Position numbers and translations under genes: made by a program
Assembly (NCBI GenBank): GCA_019245255.1
Contig: JAFARV010000685.1
Span: 1 to 5,129 of the forward strand
Reading direction: 5' to 3'
Length of the DNA stretch: 5,129 nucleotides
From: Acidobacteriaceae bacterium
GTDB taxonomy: Bacteria > Acidobacteriota > Terriglobia > Bryobacterales > Bryobacteraceae
The notes under the pieces: generated by a model
Databases searched by the model: none
Told to the model about the DNA's origin: nothing
What the model saw: the letters and a program-made list of their open reading frames with translations, nothing else
Part shown: piece by piece, positions 1-5,129 of the stretch
How positions within the stretch are numbered: the first letter of the stretch is position 1
Layout: each line of letters begins with the position of its first letter

Positions 1-646
1 TCGTGGCGTTGTAGGCGTTAAGATAATTGCCCGTACCGAATACACCCGAAAAGCTGACCAGCGGAACAGTCCACTGATCTTCGGGGACAGGCAGATTCAC
101 GACTAATGGACTTCCGGATGTCGAGACATCGATAGTCAGGTCGGTATCCTCTTGGTACGATTTCCACGTTTTGCCGGCCGCTTGCAAAAGACCGGTTAAG
201 TGTTGAGTAGTGTCCTGGTTTGTGCCGCCCGGGCTCTCATAAGGATCGTTATCATTCAGCACGCCGAAATTGGTTCCCGCCTCCGCCCATAAGTAATTGG
301 GTTCCGACGGATGAATACTCGGGTTATTTCCGCTTGGAGTAGCGAGAACATTGTGATACGCAGTAGCGTAAGCAACCTGGTCGCTGATGTTCACTAATTG
401 GCCATTAACGAATGCAACAGCAGTTCCGTCAACAAGGCTGTTGATAAACGGAGCATTCGGGTTCTTATAGATCGGCTGAATCCCGCCTGGTACAGTGGCG
501 GGCTGAGTCCAGTTGTGATTTTCGAGTGCTATCACGAACACATGTTTGATATGTTTTCCGGGATCGGCGGCGTTCGCACACCAGGAGCTGATTCCAGCCA
601 GAATCGCCAGTGCCATCCCAGTTCGGAGAAAACGATGCACAGACAT
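1..646 (-). CDS. Secreted phosphoesterase (PF04185-like acid phosphatase / phospholipase C superfamily), 3' end missing
   Basis: This is the N-terminal 215 residues of a secreted phosphoesterase; the reading frame is open to the left window edge. Residues 1-26 form a signal peptide: Arg5 and Arg8, a hydrophobic stretch at about 11-22, then ANA before a likely cut at 26/27. Directly after it comes HVFVIALENHNW (35-46). This matches the first metal-binding block of the family, in which a Glu-Asn pair (here E42, N43) binds the active-site metal in Francisella AcpA. A second block, HPSEPNYLWAEAG (112-124), is the family's PSxPNY region, followed by an acidic NDNDPY segment (131-136) and SYQED (163-167). 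Members usually have several hundred residues, so the distal metal-binding Asp residues lie outside the window. Substrate cannot be told from sequence: phosphomonoester, phospholipid or another phosphodiester. The ATG at 644-646 is chosen because a GGAGG lies 4 nt upstream and it gives a complete signal peptide. The codons look more AT-rich than in the glycosyltransferase gene. The class is fairly secure; the exact activity is not. Confidence 0.88.
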   Translation of the reverse strand, partial: MSVHRFLRTGMALAILAGISSWCANAADPGKHIKHVFVIALENHNWTQPATVPGGIQPIYKNPNAPFINSLVDGTAVAFVNGQLVNISDQVAYATAYHNVLATPSGNNPSIHPSEPNYLWAEAGTNFGVLNDNDPYESPGGTNQDTTQHLTGLLQAAGKTWKSYQEDTDLTIDVSTSGSPLVVNLPVPEDQWTVPLVSFSGVFGTGNYLNAYNAT

Positions 647-650
647 ACAA

Positions 651-655
651 CCTCC
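651..655 (-). promoter_or_regulatory. Shine-Dalgarno of the phosphoesterase
   Basis: A GGAGG on the minus strand is separated by only 4 nt (TTGT) from the ATG at 644-646. It fixes this start over the in-frame Met at residue 11, which has no such site. Just upstream is an AT-rich tandem, GAAATTT-A-GAAATTT (656-670), likely to keep the initiation region unstructured. Confidence 0.75.
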
Positions 656-740
656 AAATTTCTAAATTTCGGCATTGTTGAAGGCTTCCGATCCTGAGTT
701 GAGCCAGACCGCAACAGCCAACTAGCCACTAGAATGTCTA

Positions 741-758
741 CCAGCCCTATGTTGCTGG
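741..758 (-). other. Small inverted repeat in the phosphoesterase leader
   Basis: A perfect 5-bp inverted repeat (CCAGC / GCTGG) encloses an 8-nt loop. It lies in the probable 5' leader of the phosphoesterase, about 95 nt before its start codon. There is no U-tract after it, so it is not a typical terminator. It could form a small leader hairpin or be chance. Confidence 0.25.
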
Positions 759-776
759 ATGATGATTCCAGGGAAA

Positions 777-805
777 ATTAAATGCAGAAACCTAATTGAA
801 GGCAA
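777..805 (-). promoter_or_regulatory. Candidate sigma70-type promoter for the phosphoesterase
   Basis: Read on the minus strand, a -35-like TTGCCT (800-805; 4 of 6 to TTGACA) is followed, after exactly 17 nt, by a -10-like TTTAAT (777-782; 5 of 6 to TATAAT). It lies in the most AT-rich part of the gap between the acetyltransferase and the phosphoesterase. Transcription would begin near 770 and give a leader of about 124 nt. The match is by eye; AT-rich DNA produces such matches easily. Confidence 0.45.
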
Positions 806-893
806 AAAGTAACCGTTTTTAAACAGTCCTCGGGGCGAGACGTTCACGCCGGCATCGAAGTAGTCTTTGCCAGTCTTGTATGGAGAATCGTCG

Positions 894-1391
894 CTACGGA
901 ATCGGCCGCGCCATCTCGTACTCAAAAACAGCGGGATCGTTTGGATAGGGTCCGGTTCGCCCGGTTTTGACAAACCCCAATCGCTCGTAGAAGCGCATGG
1001 CGGGTTCATTGTTGCTTGTGACCATCAACAGCAGAGTGCGAACATTACGCTGCTGCGCCCATCTGGCAACCTCATCCACCAAAAGCCGGCCCACCCCTTG
1101 CCGCCGGTATGCTGGAGCCGTCCACATTGAAATGAGGTGCGTCCGCGTTTCATCGTGCTCGTCCAGTAGTGCGCCCACAATGCCGCAACCGGTATCGCCA
1201 TCGACTGCCAGAAATCCGGCGCCCCTGTTCCCATTCATTCGCTCTATGCGCGCGAGCCATTCAGAGTCATCAAGCTGCGACTCGCGCGCGTAAGTGGAGC
1301 TGAATGCGTACGGGGCATCCTGCAGAGCAAGCAGGCGTACTGCTTTCAACACGGTAATGTTTCGCCGTGTGATGGGCTTAATAGCGATCAA
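894..1391 (-). CDS. GNAT-family N-acetyltransferase (RimI-like)
   Basis: A 165-residue cytoplasmic acetyltransferase of the GNAT superfamily, which moves the acetyl group of acetyl-CoA to an amine; the substrate is unknown. The length fits a complete single-domain member. The N-terminus (about 6-35) has the usual strand-helix opening ending in LQDAPYAFSSTY. Motif A is at about 86-112: a beta strand (ISMWTAP) followed by the RRQGVG pyrophosphate loop (96-101). Motif B is at about 119-140, with MVTSNNEPAMRFYERLGF, where N127/N128 and Y135 are at the usual CoA-contacting and general-acid positions. The end resembles substrate-side segments of RimI-like proteins. The start is a TTG at 1389-1391; an in-frame TGA lies at 1413-1415 and no ATG or GTG occurs between. 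The gene begins 26 nt after the G1 peptidase stop, so it may be read from the same transcript. I see no strong terminator after its TAG. Family assignment is firm; role unknown. Confidence 0.9.
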   Translation of the reverse strand: MIAIKPITRRNITVLKAVRLLALQDAPYAFSSTYARESQLDDSEWLARIERMNGNRGAGFLAVDGDTGCGIVGALLDEHDETRTHLISMWTAPAYRRQGVGRLLVDEVARWAQQRNVRTLLLMVTSNNEPAMRFYERLGFVKTGRTGPYPNDPAVFEYEMARPIP

Positions 1392-1406
1392 TGTCGCCGT
1401 CCACGG

Positions 1407-1419
1407 CTCCCCTCACCTC
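1407..1419 (-). promoter_or_regulatory. Purine-rich Shine-Dalgarno-like stretch between peptidase and acetyltransferase
   Basis: On the minus strand GAGGTGAGGGGAG overlaps the peptidase stop codon. Its last G is 15 nt from the TTG used as acetyltransferase start, which is longer than the normal 5-9 nt. No standard start codon lies closer in frame (the codons are CCG, TGG, ACG, GCG, ACA). Initiation may therefore be weak or depend on ribosomes finishing the peptidase. Confidence 0.4.
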
Positions 1420-2731
1420 AATGGGAGCCGAACCAGAAGAACAGGATTGTGCTGGTCCCGTCGGCATAAGCTCCAGAGAGCAAGTCGTTACCGTTGTACA
1501 TGAAGATCTGCTGGTAGTTCGCAGCATCGTAGTCGACCCAATTATAGGTCTTCGCCGAAAGAGCCATAGCCTCATACATGTAGGTATACGAATAGTCGGC
1601 AAGGTCAGGAAGCGCGTTATTAACCGTGGGGCGCTCCATGATCCACTCTGCTTCCGAACCGCCAACCGAAGTACTGCCTTTGGGTGTTGCAATGGATGTG
1701 TAAATTCGTTTGGTTACGTTCTCGATGTTAAAGATGCCATCTGGCCCTGACAACTCAGGCAGAAAGAAATTGCCGCCCATTGATACCGTGCAGATGATCT
1801 CGTCTCCTGGAGAAACGGGGAAATTGCTGATTACTTGCTCCACTCCCTGCTGCGGAAGAAACTCGGTCCAGGCATAATAGCTGGTGAAATCGAAGCGAAT
1901 GCCAAAAAAGAGTGTTATATCTGTGATCTCTTGTTCGGTACCTGCCTGCACAAGATCATTGGTGCCATCGCCATCCAAGCCAATCCAGTACGCGGAGTAA
2001 GTGTGGTGGTTGGTCTCGTATGTTACATTCGGCACGTTCCATTGCCCGTTGACCGCTACATAGCTTCCTGCTCCGCCGCGCAGCTCGAAACCACTCCAAT
2101 TTGAAGTTGTTTCATAGTTTGCCGTGGTCCGCGACAGTCGGTGAGTAACCTCCGCATGTGGCGACAGCCGCGCAGGTATGAACGTCGACGGATTCGTGAC
2201 TGCCTTCAACCATTTGGCGAAAGCCTCCGGAGACTGCTCGGCGTCGGGCCGCTTCGGGTATCCCGCGCTTGCCAGATCTGCGGGAGACAGGCGCAGTGCG
2301 TCAGCCTCACTTAATGCGGGCCGCACGGAGCCATTTGAGGCCGGCAGCCGGAATTCTTCAGAGTTGAATCGCTCAGAAAGCGTCGGCATTTCGGCCGTCG
2401 GGGAATAACTCGCGTTCAACTCGAGAGGAAACGTCGCGGTCGTCGCGCCGGCCGTGCAATCGAGCGCGAAAACGGCAGTCTTGTCGGATTCCGCCGACGG
2501 GCGAACCTGGAACCGTACCGTTCCGTCCTCACCTGCAAAGACCTTCATCGTGTGCTCGGGGTCACTCTGTCCTTCGGCGTGAAGTACGCATGTTGCATTT
2601 GGCAAAGTGTTAACGACGATGGGAGAAAAAGTCTTGGGTGCGACGGTTAGTCGCGTGGGTTCTGCAGCTTGGGTAGCGAAAGCACCTGTAAACGCCAGTG
2701 TTGCGAAAATTTTGTAAGTACGGCTTGCCAT
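1418..2731 (-). CDS. Secreted glutamic endopeptidase, family G1 (eqolisin; PF01828)
   Basis: A 437-residue preproenzyme of the glutamic peptidase family, whose members are typically acid-active secreted endopeptidases using a Gln/Glu pair. Residues 1-22 are a signal peptide (R4, K7, hydrophobic core, ATQA). Residues 24-107 look like a beta-rich domain with two cysteines (C48, C92). Residues about 108-205 are a linker/propeptide including GYPKRPDAEQSPEAFAKW. The catalytic domain starts near 208 with TSNWSG (209-214), then GQWNVPNV (229-236) and YWIGLDGDG (248-256). LVQAG holds Q262, the counterpart of catalytic Gln53 of scytalidoglutamic peptidase, and EWIMERP holds E366, the counterpart of Glu136. 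Both catalytic residues are kept, so activity is expected. ATG 2729-2731 is chosen because GAGGAGG sits 4 nt upstream; an in-frame GTG 18 nt earlier would put the Shine-Dalgarno inside the gene. The N-terminal half is GC-richer than the catalytic half. The acetyltransferase follows after 26 nt. Confidence 0.93.
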   Translation of the reverse strand: MASRTYKIFATLAFTGAFATQAAEPTRLTVAPKTFSPIVVNTLPNATCVLHAEGQSDPEHTMKVFAGEDGTVRFQVRPSAESDKTAVFALDCTAGATTATFPLELNASYSPTAEMPTLSERFNSEEFRLPASNGSVRPALSEADALRLSPADLASAGYPKRPDAEQSPEAFAKWLKAVTNPSTFIPARLSPHAEVTHRLSRTTANYETTSNWSGFELRGGAGSYVAVNGQWNVPNVTYETNHHTYSAYWIGLDGDGTNDLVQAGTEQEITDITLFFGIRFDFTSYYAWTEFLPQQGVEQVISNFPVSPGDEIICTVSMGGNFFLPELSGPDGIFNIENVTKRIYTSIATPKGSTSVGGSEAEWIMERPTVNNALPDLADYSYTYMYEAMALSAKTYNWVDYDAANYQQIFMYNGNDLLSGAYADGTSTILFFWFGSH

Positions 2732-2735
2732 ATGG

Positions 2736-2742
2736 CCTCCTC
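2736..2742 (-). promoter_or_regulatory. Shine-Dalgarno of the G1 peptidase
   Basis: GAGGAGG on the minus strand is 4 nt (CCAT) before the ATG at 2729-2731. It decides the start: the alternative GTG at 2747-2749 has no ribosome site and would add six residues before the signal peptide. Confidence 0.8.
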
Positions 2743-2830
2743 GCGGCACCCAAGCACGTATGTGACCCTTCGTACGCCGCCACGCGCATCACTACTTACA
2801 TATCGGTATAGGGCCTGTATGTTCACCTTT

Positions 2831-2846
2831 GGTTCCATTGAGAACC
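2831..2846. other. Inverted repeat in the gap between glycosyltransferase and peptidase genes
   Basis: GGTTC and GAACC form a perfect 5-bp inverted repeat around a 6-nt loop, 33 nt past the glycosyltransferase stop. The only T-run next to it (TTTT) is on the plus strand, the wrong side for a minus-strand terminator, so it is at best a weak terminator or a protein-binding site. A 10-bp perfect palindrome, TGCGGCCGCA, lies beside it at 2858-2867. I found no convincing -35/-10 pair for the peptidase in this 147-nt gap. Confidence 0.3.
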
Positions 2847-2878
2847 TTTTGGATAATTGCGGCCGCAGCGAAGGCGCG

Positions 2879-4543
2879 TTACTGAACGTCTTGGAAAAGA
2901 CGGCTATCTTCAAGGTACCGTTGCAAAACCGGCGGTTCGGCGTCGGGAAGCAACAGCCACGGTGCGCGGTCCGGGTACAGCCTGATGAGCTGTTGGTTAC
3001 GGTCGGGACCCAAGTCGTGAACCCATATGGTCTTACTGGCATCCACGTTCGCGGAATTGTGAATCCATTCTGCAAACCGATGTTCCGGCGAGTAACGAAC
3101 GAACACCAGCTGTTTGCCTGGCTGTTTCTCGAGAGACCGCTCGACCGCAATGCGTCCCTGCGGGTCGCCATAGTTGATGAAATCCCAGGGCGCGAATTCG
3201 CGTGCCGCCTCGGCGTACCCCAAAGCATATAAACCGTAAGTAAGTGTGAACTGCAAAGCGCAGAGGATGAGAATGGCGAGTCCACCGGCTCCAAGCTTTT
3301 GGGCGCCCACCACGGCAATAAGAATGAACAGGCACGATAGCGCTGCGGCGTAGTGCGGGTAAAAGTAAGGATAGAGGTTCGAACCGAGCGCGAACAGCAG
3401 TAACGTAAAGACCACCCAGACCAAACGCCTCTCGTGAAGCCGCCACAAAAAAGCCGCAGCGGCAACATACAGTGGAGCGAATAGGAAGAATCGAAGAAAC
3501 CGCACCCGAAAGAACAACCGCGCGAAGTACGACTTCACGGTTTCGGGAGCATCTCCGTGTATCACCGCTTCCGCACGGTAGTCGAGTTCTTTTTCCGCAT
3601 TGAGTCGCTCGTGCGGCACGGCGTTTGGCTGGAACGTGAACGTCGCCGGAATGCCGTACTGATAGCGATAGAGCTGATACGGCAGTATCGTCCAACTTCC
3701 GGTGACGCGCTTGTTCTGAAGGAGAATCAGACCGCCCGCCGCAAGCAGGGGAATCGCACAAACAGCCACAGTACGATTCAGGATTGCCCGATCGAGCGAG
3801 AAGAATGTCACAGCGCTGACTGCCAGCAGCAAAAACTCGAAGGGTCGAGTGAGCAGCTGCGCGGCCAGACCGATCCCGAGTAACAGCGCGCTGGCAGTGC
3901 GGGGAATCTTCGTTAATCTGGGCAGAGATCCGAATACCAGGCAGCCCGCGCTCGCCGAAACGGCGCCACCCCAGTAGCAATTGCTCCAATAACACACGGG
4001 TCCGAAGAGCATGATGGCGAGACATGCGCCAACTAGCGCCCAGCCGCAAGTAGTCCAGGCCCGCAGCATCCAATAAACGGATGCGCAAAAGACTCCAATG
4101 GAGATGAGTACTCCCGCCCAGGGATGAGCAAAGACCATCCATCCCAACGCCAGCACGAGACCTTGCCCCAGGTTGAACATCGAACTGAAGGTGGGGCGCT
4201 GCAAGACGAAGATTTGTTCGAAGAAGTCCGGCAGAGGAAGTTGCGGATTTGCCAGGCGTCCGTGCCTGATTGTGTCCGCCAGCAGTAGATAGCCGAAATC
4301 ATCCGCCCCGCTGGGCGCGGGCGCCGGGTACCGCGGCAGTATGGCCAGGCGTAACGCGATGGGTGCGATGAAAATTGCGATCGTCCAGATATTCCGGTGA
4401 TCGGAAATCAGCTTGGGACACGTGAACTCCACGTGAAATCGCCACAACGCCAGTGCGAGAAGCACGCTTACTTCAAGCAGCAGGAAATCCGCCGGTCCGA
4501 AGCCAAGCCAATTGGCAGGAGCGAGGAAAGTGCGCACGGGCAA
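2879..4543 (-). CDS. Polytopic membrane glycosyltransferase candidate, GT-C fold (GT39/ArnT-like)
   Basis: A 554-residue inner-membrane protein with about 10-12 hydrophobic segments (roughly 18-35, 52-70, 126-160, 168-183, 190-207, 217-250, 258-275, 345-367, 374-388, 397-415, 418-440) and a soluble C-terminal part at 441-554. After the second segment the loop reads SGADDFGYLLLADTIRHGRL (78-97). An acidic pair there (D81, D82) is where GT-C transferases using polyprenyl-phosphate sugars carry the catalytic Asp/Glu. FNLGQGLVLALG (123-134) and SNCYWGGAVSA (187-197) match acidobacterial proteins of this type as I recall them. The tail has VRYSPEHRFAEW (482-493). The likely role is sugar transfer to a lipid or protein outside the cytoplasm; donor and acceptor are unknown. 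The start is a TTG at 4541-4543 (or GTG at 4535-4537); an in-frame TAA at 4550-4552 rules out anything longer, and neither start has a Shine-Dalgarno. It is divergent from the TPR gene. The membrane-protein call is certain; the transferase role is inferred. Confidence 0.82.
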   Translation of the reverse strand: MPVRTFLAPANWLGFGPADFLLLEVSVLLALALWRFHVEFTCPKLISDHRNIWTIAIFIAPIALRLAILPRYPAPAPSGADDFGYLLLADTIRHGRLANPQLPLPDFFEQIFVLQRPTFSSMFNLGQGLVLALGWMVFAHPWAGVLISIGVFCASVYWMLRAWTTCGWALVGACLAIMLFGPVCYWSNCYWGGAVSASAGCLVFGSLPRLTKIPRTASALLLGIGLAAQLLTRPFEFLLLAVSAVTFFSLDRAILNRTVAVCAIPLLAAGGLILLQNKRVTGSWTILPYQLYRYQYGIPATFTFQPNAVPHERLNAEKELDYRAEAVIHGDAPETVKSYFARLFFRVRFLRFFLFAPLYVAAAAFLWRLHERRLVWVVFTLLLFALGSNLYPYFYPHYAAALSCLFILIAVVGAQKLGAGGLAILILCALQFTLTYGLYALGYAEAAREFAPWDFINYGDPQGRIAVERSLEKQPGKQLVFVRYSPEHRFAEWIHNSANVDASKTIWVHDLGPDRNQQLIRLYPDRAPWLLLPDAEPPVLQRYLEDSRLFQDVQ

Positions 4544-4547
4544 GCTG

Positions 4548-4554
4548 TATTATT
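4548..4554. promoter_or_regulatory. Overlapping TATA-like boxes in the divergent gap
   Basis: The only AT-rich spot in this GC-rich gap reads TATTAT on the plus strand (4548-4553, 5 of 6 to TATAAT) and AATAAT on the minus strand (4549-4554, 5 of 6). It could supply the -10 of the TPR gene, of the glycosyltransferase, or of both. Neither side has a recognisable -35 at 16-18 nt. Leftward transcription would start almost at the glycosyltransferase start codon, which fits its missing Shine-Dalgarno. Confidence 0.3.
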
Positions 4555-4572
4555 GCGCGTCACCGCCCGCGC
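4555..4572. other. GC inverted repeat in the divergent gap
   Basis: GCGCG and CGCGC form a perfect 5-bp, all-GC inverted repeat around an 8-nt loop, immediately before the first TTCGTC box. There is no T-run after it. It could be a hairpin in the TPR-gene leader or part of a binding site; chance is possible in such GC-rich sequence. Confidence 0.25.
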
Positions 4573-4629
4573 TTCGTCCTCAGGTGCGCGGCGTTCGTCG
4601 GCAGATCCCGCGCGTTCGTCCGAATCCCG
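4573..4629 (+). repeat. Three TTCGTC boxes spaced exactly 21 bp, two with a following ATCCCG
   Basis: TTCGTC occurs at 4573-4578, 4594-4599 and 4615-4620, each 21 bp after the last, which is two helical turns. The second and third are followed by ATCCCG (4605-4610, 4624-4629), and a degenerate CGTCATCCC follows at 4639-4647. All lie between the divergent glycosyltransferase and TPR genes, upstream of the TPR Shine-Dalgarno. The phasing suggests repeated operator half-sites, but the match is only six bases in GC-rich DNA, and drift from a duplication is also possible. Confidence 0.45.
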
Positions 4630-4665
4630 GTGCTCCAGCGTCATCCCTGGTTTATCGTCGAAGAT

Positions 4666-4672
4666 GAGGAGG
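4666..4672 (+). promoter_or_regulatory. Shine-Dalgarno of the TPR-like gene
   Basis: GAGGAGG lies 4 nt (CGAT) before the ATG at 4677-4679. The core and spacing equal those of the G1 peptidase. Confidence 0.8.
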
Positions 4673-4676
4673 CGAT

Positions 4677-5129
4677 ATGAAGTTCAGAACCTTGATGATG
4701 GTTGGCGTCACACTATTGGATGCGGCTTTTTTCGTCGCTGTCCTGCGGGGCCAAAACTCGACCTCAGAATACGTGAGCTTGCGTAAGCAATTCCTGATTG
4801 GTCTGTCCGGTGACTCTGCTGCGTTGACGCAGGCGATGAAGGAAGCGGAAGAAGTGCTGGCAAAGAATCCGAAGGCTGCCGAACCGATGGTTCTCCACGG
4901 CGCCGGACTTTCTTATCAGGCGGGTGCAGCCTTTCGTGCAGGTGACCTCCAGCAGGGAAGCCAGCTTTTCGATCGCGGTATCAAAGAGATGAATGACGCC
5001 GTCTCCCTTCAGCCCAACAATCCGGCAGTACTAATTCCAAGGGGTGCAACTTTCCTGGCTGCTTCTCTTCATATGCCCCAGGGCGACGAGACCACGACGA
5101 TGCTCAAGCAAGGACTTGATGATTATCTG
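4677..5129 (+). CDS. TPR-like repeat protein, N-terminal part (3' end missing)
   Basis: The first 151 codons of a protein whose frame runs open to the right window edge. After a basic start (K2, R4) residues 6-23 form one hydrophobic segment. It has an Asp at position 15 and ends VLRGQ with no good signal-peptidase site, so it is either a poor signal peptide or a membrane anchor. The rest is helical and alanine-rich in TPR style: a helix with GDSAALTQAMKEAEEVLAKNP (45-65), a second with MVLHGAGLSYQAGAAFRAGD (71-90), then FDRGIKEMNDAVSLQPNNPAVLIPRGATFL (98-127). The NPKAAEP and QPNNPAV turns at about 64-70 and 112-118 are what separates TPR units. TPR proteins are protein-binding scaffolds; the partner is unknown. 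It resembles periplasmic TPR proteins common in Acidobacteriota, by recollection only. The start is well supported by GAGGAGG 4 nt upstream. It is divergent from the glycosyltransferase, with the TTCGTC boxes in between. Confidence 0.8.
   Translation, partial: MKFRTLMMVGVTLLDAAFFVAVLRGQNSTSEYVSLRKQFLIGLSGDSAALTQAMKEAEEVLAKNPKAAEPMVLHGAGLSYQAGAAFRAGDLQQGSQLFDRGIKEMNDAVSLQPNNPAVLIPRGATFLAASLHMPQGDETTTMLKQGLDDYL

Noticed and set aside
722..893. Possible gene remnant in the gap: minus-strand translation with KDYFDAGVNVSPRGLF
   Set aside because: It faintly recalls repeat motifs of acidobacterial surface proteins, but only about a dozen residues fit, the frame continues into the acetyltransferase gene as a shadow, and no second supporting segment was found.
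2747..2749. GTG as the start of the G1 peptidase
   Set aside because: It would place the strong GAGGAGG inside the coding region and lengthen the signal peptide by MPRGGH; the ATG at 2729-2731 is better placed.
2831..2850. Rho-independent terminator after the glycosyltransferase
   Set aside because: The stem is only 5 bp and the TTTT is on the plus-strand side, where no gene ends; on the minus strand the stem is followed by AAAGG.
2669..3232. A 187-codon plus-strand frame across the peptidase start and glycosyltransferase end
   Set aside because: Antisense to two supported genes, no ribosome site, no recognisable domain.
2647..3468. A 273-codon open frame on the minus strand crossing the glycosyltransferase C-terminal half
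   Set aside because: It is in another frame of the same strand as the glycosyltransferase, has Arg/Ser/Pro-rich low-information content with no domain, and no Shine-Dalgarno; a shadow frame.
3033..4142. A 369-codon open frame on the minus strand inside the glycosyltransferase
   Set aside because: Arg/Cys/Ser-rich translation with no hydrophobic pattern or motif, wholly contained in a well-supported membrane-protein gene.
4305..4335. GC-rich near-palindromic stretch around GGGCGCGGGCGCCGGG
   Set aside because: It encodes the PAPAPSGA loop of the glycosyltransferase and is explained by Pro/Ala codons.
4397..4786. Plus-strand frames covering the divergent gap (TARASSSG... and RFVLRCAA... translations)
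   Set aside because: The 21-bp repeat period is a multiple of three, so I asked whether it was coding. The translations are Arg/Ser-rich without motif, and they overlap the glycosyltransferase start and the TPR start.

Overview
The window looks like chromosomal DNA from an Acidobacteriota-type soil bacterium. This is inferred from protein character: an acidobacterial-style GT-C membrane protein, a bacterial G1 (eqolisin) peptidase, a secreted PF04185-type phosphoesterase and a TPR protein of a kind common in that phylum. No rRNA, tRNA, CRISPR array, transposase or att site was seen, and no database could be consulted.

Layout: four genes run leftward on the minus strand and one runs rightward at the right end. 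From right to left on the minus strand they are: a polytopic GT-C/GT39-like membrane glycosyltransferase candidate (2879-4543); a secreted glutamic peptidase of family G1 (1418-2731) with both catalytic residues visible; a GNAT N-acetyltransferase (894-1391) 26 nt downstream of the peptidase and perhaps co-transcribed with it; a 247-nt AT-richer gap with a plausible sigma70-type promoter and a 5' leader; and the first 215 residues of a secreted phosphoesterase (1-646), cut by the window edge. Divergent from the glycosyltransferase, across a 133-nt gap, is the start of a TPR-like protein (4677-5129), cut by the right edge.

How they fit together: the peptidase and the phosphoesterase both carry N-terminal signal peptides and would act outside the cytoplasm, which suits polymer scavenging in soil, possibly at acid pH since G1 enzymes are typically acid-active. 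The other three proteins have no clear tie to that role, so a functional unit is not demonstrated. The least explained non-coding signal is in the divergent gap: three TTCGTC boxes at exactly 21-bp spacing, two of them followed by ATCCCG, beside overlapping TATA-like boxes on both strands. I found no clearly novel multi-gene system. The more interesting points are the intact bacterial G1 peptidase with a long two-part N-terminal region, the phased repeats, the split in translation-start style, and GC differences along the window.
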